64,000 nt of DNA, from NCBI GenBank assembly GCA_017461505.1, contig JAFTXV010000011.1, positions 1 through 64,000 of the forward strand, written 5' to 3'. Under the pieces are notes generated by a model. That model saw nothing but the letters and a program-made list of their open reading frames with translations. It did not search any database and was not told the origin of the DNA. Shown here one piece after another: positions 24,181-33,754 of the stretch (position 1 is the first letter of the stretch; the number at the start of each line of letters is the position of its first letter). The DNA comes from Paludibacteraceae bacterium (GTDB taxonomy: Bacteria > Bacteroidota > Bacteroidia > Bacteroidales > Paludibacteraceae). The position numbers and the translations under genes are program-made.

Positions 24181-24234
24181 TAGTTAGTGATTAGTTAGTG
24201 ATTAATTAGTGATTAGTTAGTGATTAGTTAGTTA
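24181..24234. repeat. TTAGTGATTAG tandem words
   Basis: There are about four copies of TTAGTGATTAGTTAGTGATT in the gap between nadE and the tRNA. The reverse complement (CACTAACTAATCACTAACTA) appears at about 59056-59095. The remaining gap 23986-24313 is AT-rich with no gene. Confidence 0.85.
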
Positions 24235-24313
24235 TTCAACTATTATTATGCTAAAAATGTACTATTTTTATATTTTTTTTACCAAAATGTTTGGTCATAT
24301 CAAAAAAAAGCAG

Positions 24314-24321
24314 TACCTTTG
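24314..24321 (+). promoter_or_regulatory. -7 box of the tRNA-Glu promoter
   Basis: TACCTTTG lies 27 bases before the first base of the tRNA. Confidence 0.75.
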
Positions 24322-24348
24322 TACCCGATTTCGAAAGAAACCAACTAG

Positions 24349-24421
24349 GGTGCTATCGTCTAGTGGCCTAGGACAACGGCCTCTCACGCCGTAAACCGGG
24401 GTTCGAGTCCCCGTAGCACTA
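24349..24421 (+). tRNA. tRNA-Glu (anticodon CTC)
   Basis: This is a 73-base cloverleaf. The acceptor stem is GGTGCTA / TAGCACT (first pair G-T). The anticodon stem ACGGC / GCCGT encloses the loop CTCTCAC, giving anticodon CTC. The T arm is CCGGG-GTTCGAGT-CCCCG type. The discriminator base is A, and CCA is not encoded (ACA follows). It reads GAG codons. Confidence 0.93.
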
Positions 24422-24428
24422 CAAAAGA

Positions 24429-24452
24429 ACGACCACCCAAACAGGTGGTCGT
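24429..24452 (+). terminator. Terminator after tRNA-Glu
   Basis: ACGACCACC / GGTGGTCGT is a 9-bp stem with the loop CAAACA. It starts 8 bases after the tRNA and is followed by TTGTCG. Confidence 0.75.
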
Positions 24453-24528
24453 TTGTCGTATATTAACCTATAATGGTCGTTATCGTGTAATATCTTAAAG
24501 TATAGCCCTTTGGTTTATCATAACATAT

Positions 24529-26529
24529 ATGATGCATAATTTTCAAGAACAAGAACGATACCTTCGCTTACTAAGTGAACGATTTCCTAATGCAGATGCT
24601 GTAGTCACTGAGCTCATTAACCTACATGCTATCTTATCACTGCCTAAAGGCACAGAACACTTTGTCAGTGACTTGCACGGCGCATCCAATGCGTTTATCC
24701 ATATGATCAAAAACGCATCGGGTGTCATTCGACGTAAGATAGATGATATCTACGGTGATACTATCAGCGAGCAAGAGAAGCGTGCGCTATGTGCACTCAT
24801 CTACTACCCAGACGAGCGTATCAGAATGGTGATTAGCAATTGGCAAGTGGCTATGAGCGACGAGGCGTTGCCTATGGATAATCCTACCATCAATGATTGG
24901 TATGCTAGGCGTATGCACCAGATATTGGACGTCACACGTAGTGTGTCGGTCAAGTACACCCGATCGAAGGTACGTAAGATGTTGCCCAAGAACTTTGCAT
25001 ATATCATCGAGGAGTTGCTCTACGAGTCAAGCATCGAAAACGACCGCTCACGCTATTTTCACTCCATCGTAGATGCCATCATATCTACGGGTAGGGCAGA
25101 GCAACTGCTGATAGCTATCTCCTATCTTATCCACACTCTCGCTATCGACACATGGCATATCGTAGGAGATATCTTCGATAGAGGACCTGGTGCGGCAAAG
25201 ATTATGGAAGTGCTCTCCACTGTGCGCGACTATGATATACAATGGGGTAACCACGACATCGCATGGATGGCTGCTTTTGCTGGCAACTGGGCGATGATTG
25301 CCACTGTGCTACGCGTTAGCATACGTTATGCTAATATTGAGACACTGGAGGAGGGATATGGTATTAACCTATTGCCACTGGCTAACTTTGCCATGGAGAC
25401 CTACGGCAATGACCCTTGTACTATATTCCAAACGAAGGATTTTGAGAATAACCCTCGCCTCACACGTTCGGCACAACTCATGGCGAAGATGCACAAGGCC
25501 ATCTCTATCATACAATTCAAATTAGAGGGACAGACTATACTCCGTCACCCAGAATATGAGATGAACGACCGCCTCTTCCTCGATAAGATTGACTACGAAG
25601 CGGGCACCATAACTATTGGTTCGCATACATATCCTATTACTGATACTCATCTGCCTACTATCTCGCCCGATGCTCCTTATACGCTATCACAAGAGGAATG
25701 CGAGTTGATGGAGCAACTTGAGCGCTCATTCCGCAAATCAGAGAAGATACAGAAGCATTTGCGTATGCTCTATCAACATGGTAGCCTCTTCCTTGTGCGC
25801 AATGGTTTCTTGCTCTACCATGCAGCCATACCGCTTAACGAAGATGGCTCATTTATGGAGGTGGATGTGTGTGGTAAACGCGTTAAGGGTAAGGCGCTCA
25901 TGCAGCGTATTGATCATATCGTGCGACAAGCCTACTTTGGCAAAGGAGAGGAGAAAGCCGATGCACTAGATTATATGCTCTATTTATGGTGCGGATATGG
26001 TTCGCCCCTCTATCATAAGGATAAGATGAGTACTTTTGAACGCTATTTCATAGGTGTGCCCGAATTAGAATACGAGCGTAAGGGAGCATATTATACGTTG
26101 GCAGATCAACGCGAGGTATGTGAGATGATATTGCGTGAGTTTGGATTAGATGCTGAATATGGACGAATAGTGAACGGTCATATCCCCGTGCGCACTATCA
26201 AGGGTGAGACACCTATGCGTGCAGAAGGCAAACGATTTGTGATTGACGGAGGTTTCAGCAAACCCTATCAAGAGAAAACAGGTATTTCGGGCTATACCTT
26301 AATATATAATAGCCATGGTATACAGCTGGTAGAGCATGAGAAGTTTGAGAGTCGTGAGCAAGCAGCCGCATCCGGTTCGGATATCCACTCGCGTGTACAA
26401 TTGGAGGACTTTACCCATCATCGTATCTTAGTACGCGATACTGACCGTGGGCGTGAACTCACGCGCCAGGTGGAGGACCTGCAACACCTGCTACAGGCTT
26501 ATCAGATGGGTTGGATTGAGGAGCGATAG
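24529..26529 (+). CDS. fbp: Fructose-1,6-bisphosphatase class III
   Basis: The 666-residue protein is the long metallophosphatase-type FBPase of Firmicutes and Bacteroidota (PF06874 type). Visible motifs are FVSDLHGASNAFIHM near the N-terminus (Asp and His metal ligands), VGDIFDRGPGAAKIME, QWGNHDIAWM and, C-terminally, RIVNGHIPVRTIKGE. It dephosphorylates fructose 1,6-bisphosphate in gluconeogenesis. The length matches the family. I used the first of two adjacent ATGs. The last 71 bases overlap the convergent recombinase gene, so the two 3' ends share sequence. No clear -7 box is seen directly upstream. Confidence 0.95.
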   Translation: MMHNFQEQERYLRLLSERFPNADAVVTELINLHAILSLPKGTEHFVSDLHGASNAFIHMIKNASGVIRRKIDDIYGDTISEQEKRALCALIYYPDERIRMVISNWQVAMSDEALPMDNPTINDWYARRMHQILDVTRSVSVKYTRSKVRKMLPKNFAYIIEELLYESSIENDRSRYFHSIVDAIISTGRAEQLLIAISYLIHTLAIDTWHIVGDIFDRGPGAAKIMEVLSTVRDYDIQWGNHDIAWMAAFAGNWAMIATVLRVSIRYANIETLEEGYGINLLPLANFAMETYGNDPCTIFQTKDFENNPRLTRSAQLMAKMHKAISIIQFKLEGQTILRHPEYEMNDRLFLDKIDYEAGTITIGSHTYPITDTHLPTISPDAPYTLSQEECELMEQLERSFRKSEKIQKHLRMLYQHGSLFLVRNGFLLYHAAIPLNEDGSFMEVDVCGKRVKGKALMQRIDHIVRQAYFGKGEEKADALDYMLYLWCGYGSPLYHKDKMSTFERYFIGVPELEYERKGAYYTLADQREVCEMILREFGLDAEYGRIVNGHIPVRTIKGETPMRAEGKRFVIDGGFSKPYQEKTGISGYTLIYNSHGIQLVEHEKFESREQAAASGSDIHSRVQLEDFTHHRILVRDTDRGRELTRQVEDLQHLLQAYQMGWIEER

Positions 26530-27139
26530 ATGCTCCATTGGTGATAAATCTATCAACGTATCGGCGGTAGGTAGAGCGATTGGTGCGTAGTCGTCGTATG
26601 ATTTCGCATTGTCGCATACCGCGCGCTATTGCACGGCGGATATACGCGTCGTGGCGATATAGTCGGAAGAATTTTGGATTGGTAGGGCTACCTTTGACCC
26701 TACCAATATGTTTTCCCTCTGCTTTTAATCGGGCTAATGCCTCTTTGGTACGTTGTGAGATGAGGTTGCGCTCTATCTCTGCCGAAAGACCAAAGGCAAA
26801 GGCTAATACCTTGCTTTGGATATCGTCGCCCAAACGATAGCCATCTTTGATGGTCCATACATAGCATTCTTTTGACATGCAGATACTTAGTATCTCCATA
26901 ATCATATATAGGTTACGTCCAAGACGTGACAACTCGCTACAAAGGATGATATCTCCCTTGGTAGCCTTGCGCAGTAAACAACCTAATTGCCGTTTGGTGT
27001 AGCTTTTGGTGCCAGAAATAGTTTCTTCAATCCACCCTTCGATATGCAGGTGGTTCTCCTCGCAGAATCGTTGAATTTCAAATCGCTGGTTCTCGACTGT
27101 CTGCTTGTCGGAACTTACGCGAATATACCCATACGTCAT
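26459..27139 (-). CDS. Serine site-specific recombinase, Mpi (master DNA invertase) family
   Basis: The ATG at 27139 gives MTYGYIRVSSDKQTVENQRF, the usual start of Bacteroidales Mpi-type invertases; Ser10 is the likely nucleophile. The resolvase domain continues with ILCSELSRLGRNLYMIMEIL and SAEIERNLISQRTKEALARL. A short HTH domain (MRQCEIIRRLRTNRSTYRRY) ends near residue 200. The last 26 residues (NGASIAPQSNPSDKPVAGVA and on) read into the fbp 3' end and look like an accidental extension after loss of the original stop. In B. fragilis Mpi inverts many capsule promoters. Its target sites here are unknown. Confidence 0.88.
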   Translation of the reverse strand: MTYGYIRVSSDKQTVENQRFEIQRFCEENHLHIEGWIEETISGTKSYTKRQLGCLLRKATKGDIILCSELSRLGRNLYMIMEILSICMSKECYVWTIKDGYRLGDDIQSKVLAFAFGLSAEIERNLISQRTKEALARLKAEGKHIGRVKGSPTNPKFFRLYRHDAYIRRAIARGMRQCEIIRRLRTNRSTYRRYVDRFITNGASIAPQSNPSDKPVAGVAGPPPGA

Positions 27140-27164
27140 AGCATTTTTTGCGCGAAGATACGCA

Positions 27165-27203
27165 AAAAAAATCAACTCACCAATACGAGAGTTGATTTTT
27201 TTA
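27165..27203. terminator. Bidirectional terminator-like hairpin
   Basis: AAAAAAATCAACTC / GAGTTGATTTTTTT has a stem of about 14 bp and a 10-base loop, with A-run and T-run on either side. It lies upstream of the recombinase gene and downstream of fabG. Confidence 0.8.
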
Positions 27204-27260
27204 TTGGAGGGCTTCGCCTATTGGGTATTGGACGCCCATTGGGTTATTGGGTATTGGATG
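27204..27260. repeat. TATTGG mini-palindrome words after fabG
   Basis: GGAGGGCTTCGCCTATTGGGTATTGGACGCCCATTGGGTTATTGG combines GGGC-TTC-GCC and GGACGCCCATTGGG units with TATTGG linkers. These are the same unit type as in the DUF5675 gene insertion. Confidence 0.8.
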
Positions 27261-28004
27261 TTAGCCCATGGCTCCATTCACGCTGATTACTTGTCCCGAT
27301 ACATAGGATGAGAGGTCGGAAGCTAGGAAGAGCGCTACTTTAGCAACTTCTTCGGTTTCTCCACAACGTCGCATAGGAATCATCTTAATCATCTCCGCTC
27401 TCACTTCATCGGGCAAAGCTAATGTCATTTCGGTGAGGATGAAGCCAGGTGCTATTGCGTTAGCTCTAATGTTGCGAGCACCTAATTCCTTGCTAAGCGA
27501 CTTGATAAAGCCAATGATACCTGCTTTAGAGGCAGCATAGTTAGCTTGTCCCGCATTACCACCAATACCTACGACGGATGACATGGCTATGATACTGCCG
27601 CTGCGTTGACGCATCATTTGTGGTGTAGCGGCATGGCAGTAATTAAACACCGACTTGAGATTGACGTTGAGTACGTCATCCCATTGCTGTTCGGTCATAC
27701 GCATCAGCAGGGTATCTCGTGTGATACCTGCATTGCAGACGAGTATGTCGAGTTTGCCGAAGGTGTCCACTACTTGCTTTATGACATCGTGTGCAGCCGT
27801 GAAATCGGCAGCATTGCTTGGTATGAAGAGTGCTTGTACTCCTTTTGCTTGTAGGGTGGTGGTTAACTCGTTGGAGTCTTGATTTTCGCATATATCGGTA
27901 AAGGCGATATTGCAGCCATGGTCGGCAAATAAAAGTGCAATGGCACGTCCGATACCACGCGATGCCCCTGTAATCAATGCGGTTTTTCCTTGTAAAATCA
28001 TCAT
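27261..28004 (-). CDS. fabG: 3-oxoacyl-[acyl-carrier-protein] reductase
   Basis: The 247-residue short-chain dehydrogenase has the NADP-binding glycine motif TGASRGIGRAIA at about residues 13-24 and CNAGITRDTLLMRM after the NNAG position. The catalytic Ser, Tyr and Lys lie in SIIAMSSVVG and NYAASKAG. GITRDTLLMRM is characteristic of FabG. It reduces 3-oxoacyl-ACP in fatty acid synthesis. The start may also be the second Met (28001). The gap to the S9 peptidase gene upstream is filled by ACCCTAAACACTAAACCCTA words. It is the last gene of the minus-strand operon before a terminator-like hairpin. Confidence 0.93.
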   Translation of the reverse strand: MMILQGKTALITGASRGIGRAIALLFADHGCNIAFTDICENQDSNELTTTLQAKGVQALFIPSNAADFTAAHDVIKQVVDTFGKLDILVCNAGITRDTLLMRMTEQQWDDVLNVNLKSVFNYCHAATPQMMRQRSGSIIAMSSVVGIGGNAGQANYAASKAGIIGFIKSLSKELGARNIRANAIAPGFILTEMTLALPDEVRAEMIKMIPMRRCGETEEVAKVALFLASDLSSYVSGQVISVNGAMG

Positions 28005-28043
28005 AATTCTCTAAATATTAAACCCTAAACACTAAACCCTAAA

Positions 28044-30149
28044 CTACTTAAGGTATTTGTCTAGCCAATTGAAGAATGTGCGTTGCCATAGAATGCCATT
28101 CTGTGGTTTCAATACCCAGTGATTTTCATCTGGGAATATCAATAGTTGTGCTTCCACACCCCGCATCTTGGCTGCGTCGAAGGCAGCCATACCTTGGTTG
28201 GCAAGGATACGGTAATCTTTCTCGCCATGTATGCAGAGGATAGGTGTATCCCACTTATCGACAAAGAGGTGAGGTGAGTTAGCGAATGTGCGCTGAGCTA
28301 TCTTATTGTTTTTCTCCCAATATGCGCCACCCATATCCCAGTTGGCAAACCATTTCTCTTCTGTTTCGAGGTATTGCATCTCCATGTTGAAGATACCATC
28401 GTGGGCAATAAATGCCTTGAAGCGTTTGTTGTGATGACCCGCTAGCCAATATACGCTAAAGCCACCAAACGATGCTCCTACGCAGCCGAGATGGTCTTTA
28501 TCCACGTATGGTTCGCTCATAACAAACTCATCAATGGCTGTGAGGTAATCTTTCATACACTGCCCTCCGTAATCTCCACTAATTTGCTCATTCCACTCGT
28601 TGCCAAATCCAGGAAGACCACGACGATTAGGCGCAACGATGATGTAGTCGTTGGCAGCCATCATCATAAAATTCCAACGGAAGCTCCAGAATTGGCTTAC
28701 TGGTGATTGTGGACCACCTTCGCAGTAAAGCAGGGTAGGATATTTCTTGGTTGGGTCGAAGTGCGGTGGATAAATAATCCATGTGAGCATTTGCTTGCCA
28801 TCGGTGGTTGTTTGCCAACGAGGCACTACTTCTCCCAAGGTGATTTGTGAGTAGATGTTCTCGTTTTCGTGACTAATCTGCACGGGCTCTTCGCCTTGTT
28901 TGAAGCGGAAGATTTCGTTGGCCTCTCGCATGGAGTGTCGCAAACAATAGTAGGTATCACCTATATTCGCAGCAGGCACGTAGTCGTATTGCCCTGTGGT
29001 GAGTATTTGGAGTTTAGGAGTTGAGGAGTTTAGGTGTTTAGAAGTTGAGAATTGTACTTCGTAGAGCATGGATGTAGCATGCCAAACTGCACTGAAGACG
29101 AGGGTGTTGTTGTCTTTCCAATAATAGGAATCTACATTGGTGTCAAGTCCCTTGCTTAGAAATGTTTGTTCGCCCGTAGCGAGGTTGCATATAAAGAGAC
29201 GATTCTCATCGCTCTCGTAGCCGTCACGTTCCATAGAAAGCCATGCGATATACTTGCCATCAGGGGAATAGGTAGGGTTGGTGTCGTAGCCCATGTTGCC
29301 CTCGGTGAGGTTGGTATGTGTACCTGTTGCTATGTCGTAAAGATAGATGTCGGAATTGGTAGAGATGGCATAATCCAATCCACTTTTCTTGCGGCAAGTG
29401 TAGGCAATGGTTTTGCCATCTGGACTCCATGCTAATTGCTCGATTCCGCCAAAAGGCTTCATAGGAGATTCATAAGGAGTACCTTCGAGAAGGTCAATAC
29501 AGTTGATTATTTCTAGATCCTTGATTTGGGACTCTGGATTCGCGATACCTTCTTTTAATTCACAAAGGAAAGGATGTGGTGCCGTTTCTGTCCACTCGTC
29601 CCAATGCTTGTACATAAGATCATCCACCACACGTCCTGAAGCCAATGGCAGGTCAGGATGCTTGTCCGCTGTGCTAGCTACGGTCTTTACTTGGGCAATG
29701 AGGATGATTTTATCACCTTGAGGAGAGAGTAGGAATCCCTCAATATCCTTGTCAAAGCCATTGAGAGTATTTACCTTTCCGTCTATACTTTTTACATGCA
29801 ATTTTCCGCCATTGAGATAGGCAATATTGTTTCCCCACCATGCAGGCTCGTATCCGACCCATTCGTTGTCGGTTACTAATTGATTATCCTGTTCGTGCGC
29901 CACACGAATCCATGAAGAGGAGCGGTTTTCCTCTACGCTGTAGTAGCTAACGGTATAGGCGAGCTGGTTGGTTTGTTCGTTGGGCAGTACGCTGTTGATA
30001 CGTCCCATCGCCCACAGTGCTTCGGGTGTAAGGCGTCCACCTTGGATGGTGATTTCTGGTTTGGTGATAGGTGCTTTGGTAGCATCCTCTTTATGTTGGC
30101 AAGAGGTAGCCAAAAGGGCAAGAGTAGCCATTATGATTAGTTTTCGCAT
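28044..30149 (-). CDS. S9 family prolyl oligopeptidase (DPP-like) lipoprotein
   Basis: The 701-residue protein has a lipoprotein signal MRKLIIMATLALLATSC (Cys 17). A seven-bladed propeller spans residues 40-430 with several SPDGK(T/Y)IA(Y/W) blades. The C-terminal alpha/beta hydrolase has Ser in GASFGGFSVYW, Asp in HGEKDYRI and His in DENHWVL. It is a periplasmic or surface peptidase removing peptides, of the DPP5/DPP4-like type important in asaccharolytic Bacteroidales. QFSTSKHLNSSTPKLQILTT in one blade is encoded by AGTTTAGGAGTTGAGGAGTT words (29008-29050) and is probably an insertion. The start lies 3 bases after folA. Confidence 0.92.
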   Translation of the reverse strand: MRKLIIMATLALLATSCQHKEDATKAPITKPEITIQGGRLTPEALWAMGRINSVLPNEQTNQLAYTVSYYSVEENRSSSWIRVAHEQDNQLVTDNEWVGYEPAWWGNNIAYLNGGKLHVKSIDGKVNTLNGFDKDIEGFLLSPQGDKIILIAQVKTVASTADKHPDLPLASGRVVDDLMYKHWDEWTETAPHPFLCELKEGIANPESQIKDLEIINCIDLLEGTPYESPMKPFGGIEQLAWSPDGKTIAYTCRKKSGLDYAISTNSDIYLYDIATGTHTNLTEGNMGYDTNPTYSPDGKYIAWLSMERDGYESDENRLFICNLATGEQTFLSKGLDTNVDSYYWKDNNTLVFSAVWHATSMLYEVQFSTSKHLNSSTPKLQILTTGQYDYVPAANIGDTYYCLRHSMREANEIFRFKQGEEPVQISHENENIYSQITLGEVVPRWQTTTDGKQMLTWIIYPPHFDPTKKYPTLLYCEGGPQSPVSQFWSFRWNFMMMAANDYIIVAPNRRGLPGFGNEWNEQISGDYGGQCMKDYLTAIDEFVMSEPYVDKDHLGCVGASFGGFSVYWLAGHHNKRFKAFIAHDGIFNMEMQYLETEEKWFANWDMGGAYWEKNNKIAQRTFANSPHLFVDKWDTPILCIHGEKDYRILANQGMAAFDAAKMRGVEAQLLIFPDENHWVLKPQNGILWQRTFFNWLDKYLK

Positions 30150-30152
30150 AGT

Positions 30153-30641
30153 TTATTTTTTAGTATATACAGCAAAAGTATATGGATACGGATTTTTCTC
30201 GTCGGCTTCGTTGCGTTGAGTGCTCACGCATTGCCATGTGTCAGGGTCAATTTCTGGGAAGAAGGTGTCTGCATCTTCCCATGTATGATGTATATGGGTT
30301 ACATATAGTTTGTCCACGGCATTGATAAACTGCTCATATACTTTTCCTCCCCCAATGATAAATACCTCTTCCTCTTCGTTAAGCAAAGTGTATAATTGTT
30401 CAATGGAGTGCGCTACTTCGGTGTTCTCGTATGTAAACTCTGTATCCGTTGTGAGCACGATGTTTCTGCGATTAGGTAAAGGACGACGAGGCAGGGAGAA
30501 GAATGTATTCTTTCCCATAACGACAGTAGCTCCCGTAGTGATTTCCTTGAAATGCTTGAGGTCGTTAGGTAGATGGCAGAGCAAGTCGCCAGCTATGCCG
30601 ATGGCGTTGTTTTCTGCTATGGCTACGATGAGGTTTATCAT
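30153..30641 (-). CDS. folA: Dihydrofolate reductase
   Basis: The 162-residue protein is of normal DHFR length. It has the N-terminal core NLIVAIAENNAIG, the substrate helix LCHLPNDLKHFKEIT with the catalytic Asp, the cofactor motif VVMGKNTFFSLPRRPLPNR, and IIGGGKVYEQF. It reduces dihydrofolate to tetrahydrofolate with NADPH, regenerating the folate consumed by ThyA encoded just upstream. The two genes are separated by 26 bases in one operon, the usual metabolic pairing. Confidence 0.96.
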   Translation of the reverse strand: MINLIVAIAENNAIGIAGDLLCHLPNDLKHFKEITTGATVVMGKNTFFSLPRRPLPNRRNIVLTTDTEFTYENTEVAHSIEQLYTLLNEEEEVFIIGGGKVYEQFINAVDKLYVTHIHHTWEDADTFFPEIDPDTWQCVSTQRNEADEKNPYPYTFAVYTKK

Positions 30642-30667
30642 AAGTATGAACTATGAGTGATGAATAA

Positions 30668-31462
30668 TTATACGGCTACGACGCCTGGTATGTGTGGATG
30701 TGGGTCGTAGTCTTGGAGTTGGAAGTCTTCGAATTTGAAGTCGAAGATGTCTTTGACTTCTGGGTTGATGACCATCTTAGGCAGTGTACGTGTGTCGCGA
30801 GTGAGTTGCAACTTCACTTGCTCTATATGGTTGAGATAGATATGTGCGTCACCAAAGGTGTGTACAAAGTCGCCTACTTTGAGTCCTGTCACTTGTGCCA
30901 TCATCATGAGTAGAAGGGCGTAGGATGCGATATTGAATGGCACACCGAGGAAGATGTCGGCTGAGCGTTGGTAGAGTTGCAGGGATAGGCGACCGTCTGC
31001 CACATAGAATTGGAAGAGGGTGTGGCAAGGAGGTAGAGCCATATTGTTGACTTCGGCTACATTCCACGCGCTGACGATATGACGGCGTGAGTCGGGATTC
31101 TTCTTAATCTGCTCAACAAGTTGTGCGATTTGGTCGATATGTCCGCCTTGGTAATCAGGCCATGAACGCCATTGGTGTCCATAGACAGGTCCTAGTTCGC
31201 CGTTCTCATCTGCCCATTCATTCCAGATCCGCACGCCGTTGTCTTGCAAGTATTTTACGTTGGTATCTCCGCGGAGGAACCACAGTAGTTCGTAGATGAT
31301 AGACTTGAGGTGGAGTTTCTTGGTAGTCAAGAGCGGGAATCCTTCCTCGAGGTTAAAACGCATTTGGTGACCAAAGACAGAGATGGTGCCTGTGCCTGTG
31401 CGGTCATGTTTCTCGGTACCCTCATTGAGTACGCGTTGGCATAAGTCAAGATATTGCTTCAT
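30668..31462 (-). CDS. thyA: Thymidylate synthase
   Basis: The 264-residue protein has the same length as E. coli ThyA. The phosphate-binding Arg region [16 protein letters not shown], the catalytic Cys in [12 protein letters not shown] (about residue 146), the [17 protein letters not shown] block and the C-terminal GVVAV tail are complete. It makes dTMP from dUMP with methylene-tetrahydrofolate and passes dihydrofolate to FolA. The gene begins 1 base after the stop of the PorE-like gene (31464), so it is translationally coupled in the operon. Confidence 0.97.
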   Translation of the reverse strand: MKQYLDLCQRVLNEGTEKHDRTGTGTISVFGHQMRFNLEEGFPLLTTKKLHLKSIIYELLWFLRGDTNVKYLQDNGVRIWNEWADENGELGPVYGHQWRSWPDYQGGHIDQIAQLVEQIKKNPDSRRHIVSAWNVAEVNNMALPPCHTLFQFYVADGRLSLQLYQRSADIFLGVPFNIASYALLLMMMAQVTGLKVGDFVHTFGDAHIYLNHIEQVKLQLTRDTRTLPKMVINPEVKDIFDFKFEDFQLQDYDPHPHIPGVVAV

Positions 31463-31463
31463 A

Positions 31464-33518
31464 TTAATATAGATTATACGTAGTTTTGAGCACGCGGAAC
31501 TCGGTACGTCGGTTGAGCGAGTTGCATACTTCTTGTTTGTCTGCTGATAGAGTAGAGATAAATGCTTCGTCTAGCACTTGATCTAGAGGTAGGAAAGAGT
31601 ATTGCTTGTGCAATGCTTCGTCCACCACGACAGGCTTCTCTTCGCCATATCCCACAGGTGTGAGTCGCTCTTGTTCGATGCCATGCTTGATGAGGTAGTC
31701 CACGACGGATTGTGCACGGCGGAGCGAGAGTTGTTGGTTGTCCCTGTTGTTGCCCACGAGGTCGGTATGCGCCGCCATCTCGATGGTGATATTGGGGTTG
31801 TCGTTGAGTAGTTTGACCAAGGCTTGAAGTCCTGTCTCAGAGTCGGGCGTGAGTTCCCAACTACCAAACTTGAAAAAGATATTTCCCATCTTCACAGGTT
31901 TGGATATTGGCGAAAGAACGAAGTCCTGCTGATAGGTGTGGCTATCGGTTAGTCCTTCGGTGCTGAAGGTGTGCTTTTGGTTGAGGTATCCACGTGCATT
32001 CGCCAGCATGGCGTATTGGGTTTGTTTGTTGAGTTTGAGTCGGTAGGTACCATCTCGGCGGATCTGCATCTTGACGTTGGTACCATCGTTGCCGACTAAT
32101 CGCAGGTTGCCTTCTGTGAGGTGTTCGCCATCGCTGTTGAGTACTTTTCCTTCGATGAGAATCTCCATCTCGGGTAGTACGAAGGAATAGATGAGGTCGT
32201 ATCCCTTCTTTTGTCCTCGGTTGGAAGTGAAGAATCCTTCCTCTTTTTCTCCTGCAAAGGTAATACCGAAGTCATCTCCTATAGAGTTGAATGGTGCACC
32301 CATATTGAAGACCGTCCACGTAGTATCTTGTAGGGTGGCATAGAAGAGGTCAAGTCCGCCATAGGTGGGGTGACCTTTTGAAGCGAAGTACAGGCGTCCG
32401 TCGTGACGGATGTATGGGAACAGTTCGTCGTCTTTGGTGTTGATTTGTGGTCCGAGGTTGCGTATGTCGTCCCATTCGCTACCATTGGAGATGGCCATAT
32501 AGATGTCTTTTCCTCCGTATCCGCCAGGTGCGTCGCTCACGAAGTAAAGTGTATCACCAGTTGCGTTGATGCTAGGGTGTCCGACGGTGATGCTGCTGTC
32601 GCTAAAGAGTTTGACCTCTTGCGCTTCGCTCCACTCTCCGCTCGCGCGTTGTGATACGTAGATTTTGGCTCCTAGATCCTGTCCGTTGATAGGTTTGGAA
32701 TAGGTGAGATACATGGTTTTTCCATCGTTAGTGATGCATGCTACGCCCATCTCTGCCGTGGCGAGTTGTTTTTGGAATCCAATACCACCTTCTTCGCTTT
32801 CTGCGGAGGCTTCTTCGCTCTCCTCTCCCATGAGCCCTTCGCACAACTCTATCTCTTCCCACTTACCTGCAGCGTTTTTGCGTGCGGTGTAGATATTGAA
32901 AAGGGCAGCGCCTGTTACGGAAGATCCCGATACTTTTTTCTTGTTGCTTTTGCTGCTTTGCTCTTGGCGGTTGGAAGTGAAAACGAGTGCATCTCCGTCC
33001 TCTCCTATGAAAGCAGGGGCAAGGTTGCTACTGCGTTTTGCGTTGAACTCTTTGGCTGGGCTGATCTTGTATCGTGATGCTTGTTTCTTCCAAGCTTCGA
33101 TTTGCGTGCAAGCATACTTTCCCGCCATGGCCACATAATCTTTCTCGTGCGCCTGTAGGTAGATGTCGTATTGCTTGATAGCGTCGCGGTAGTTTCCTTG
33201 ATAGTGAAGTACTTGCGCGTATCGCAGATAGACGATGGAGTCGGGGTACTGGTAGCGAATGGCATTCTTGTAGCAGCTGAGCGCACGTTTGTTGTTGAGG
33301 ATGCGGTAGCACTCTGCTTGGTTGAACGCCACGTGGGCACGCATAGGTTTGTCTTTGCTGGAAATCTTGCGGTAGAGTTGCTTGTATTGCTCGGCAGCAG
33401 CATAGTACTCGCCGATGGCGTATCGTTTGTCGGTTTTCTGGATACGTTTCGACAAACTGCACGAACTCATACTGAGTAGTATGGTGCTAACTATGAGTAT
33501 GTTAAGGATGTTTCTCAT
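31464..33518 (-). CDS. porE: PorE-like protein: TPR, beta-propeller, CRD and OmpA domains
   Basis: I chose the ATG at 33518 ([20 protein letters not shown]), which gives a 684-residue lipoprotein with Cys 20. Domain order: TPR-like helices 30-165, a PD40/WD-like propeller about 175-440 (blades such as [20 protein letters not shown] and [10 protein letters not shown]), a carboxypeptidase-regulatory-like domain about 450-530, and an OmpA-like peptidoglycan-binding domain at the end ([20 protein letters not shown], then RAQSVVDYL). This four-domain order is that of PorE (PG1058 of P. gingivalis), a periplasmic type IX secretion component. An acidic insert [15 protein letters not shown] breaks one blade. 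Close paralogues without a T9SS role are possible. Confidence 0.82.
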   Translation of the reverse strand: MRNILNILIVSTILLSMSSCSLSKRIQKTDKRYAIGEYYAAAEQYKQLYRKISSKDKPMRAHVAFNQAECYRILNNKRALSCYKNAIRYQYPDSIVYLRYAQVLHYQGNYRDAIKQYDIYLQAHEKDYVAMAGKYACTQIEAWKKQASRYKISPAKEFNAKRSSNLAPAFIGEDGDALVFTSNRQEQSSKSNKKKVSGSSVTGAALFNIYTARKNAAGKWEEIELCEGLMGEESEEASAESEEGGIGFQKQLATAEMGVACITNDGKTMYLTYSKPINGQDLGAKIYVSQRASGEWSEAQEVKLFSDSSITVGHPSINATGDTLYFVSDAPGGYGGKDIYMAISNGSEWDDIRNLGPQINTKDDELFPYIRHDGRLYFASKGHPTYGGLDLFYATLQDTTWTVFNMGAPFNSIGDDFGITFAGEKEEGFFTSNRGQKKGYDLIYSFVLPEMEILIEGKVLNSDGEHLTEGNLRLVGNDGTNVKMQIRRDGTYRLKLNKQTQYAMLANARGYLNQKHTFSTEGLTDSHTYQQDFVLSPISKPVKMGNIFFKFGSWELTPDSETGLQALVKLLNDNPNITIEMAAHTDLVGNNRDNQQLSLRRAQSVVDYLIKHGIEQERLTPVGYGEEKPVVVDEALHKQYSFLPLDQVLDEAFISTLSADKQEVCNSLNRRTEFRVLKTTYNLY

Positions 33519-33520
33519 TT

Positions 33521-33721
33521 TCAATCTTCGATGTTCAATTTCTCTTTTTTTCTTGCCTCTCGGTCTTGCGATGTGGCGCAATGAATGCCATCTTGTCGCA
33601 TGCGTTGGTTTTGGGATATATGTTCGCTGCGGAACTTATGGTCTTTCCGCAGTATCACGCCTAGTGATAGTAGTAGGATGGCGATGCCGATGGCTAGTAT
33701 GGCTAATAAAATCTCGTTCAT
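33521..33721 (-). CDS. Small single-TM protein
   Basis: The 66-residue protein MNEILLAILAIGIAILLLSLG has one N-terminal TM helix (about 4-24). A short conserved-looking tail contains LRKDHKFRSEHISQNQRMRQ, DGIHCATSQDREARKK. Similar small membrane proteins with a GIxCAxxQDR motif occur across Bacteroidales. It is the first gene of the operon containing porE, thyA, folA, the S9 peptidase and fabG: a -7 box lies 26 bases upstream and the porE start 2 bases downstream. The function is unknown. Confidence 0.75.
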   Translation of the reverse strand: MNEILLAILAIGIAILLLSLGVILRKDHKFRSEHISQNQRMRQDGIHCATSQDREARKKEKLNIED

Positions 33722-33746
33722 TTGTAAATTTTTTACAAAAATCGTG

Positions 33747-33754
33747 CAAAGGTA
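33747..33754 (-). promoter_or_regulatory. -7 box of the porE-thyA-folA operon
   Basis: TACCTTTG on the minus strand lies 26 bases before the ATG at 33721. Confidence 0.75.

Noticed and set aside
28020..28043. ACCCTAAACACTAAACCCTAAA as telomere-like DNA
   Set aside because: It resembles the plant-type telomere unit, but is short, internal to an operon and one of many repeat words.
33519..33581. Longer start of the PorE-like gene
   Set aside because: It would overlap the small membrane protein gene and remove the lipoprotein signal from the N-terminus.
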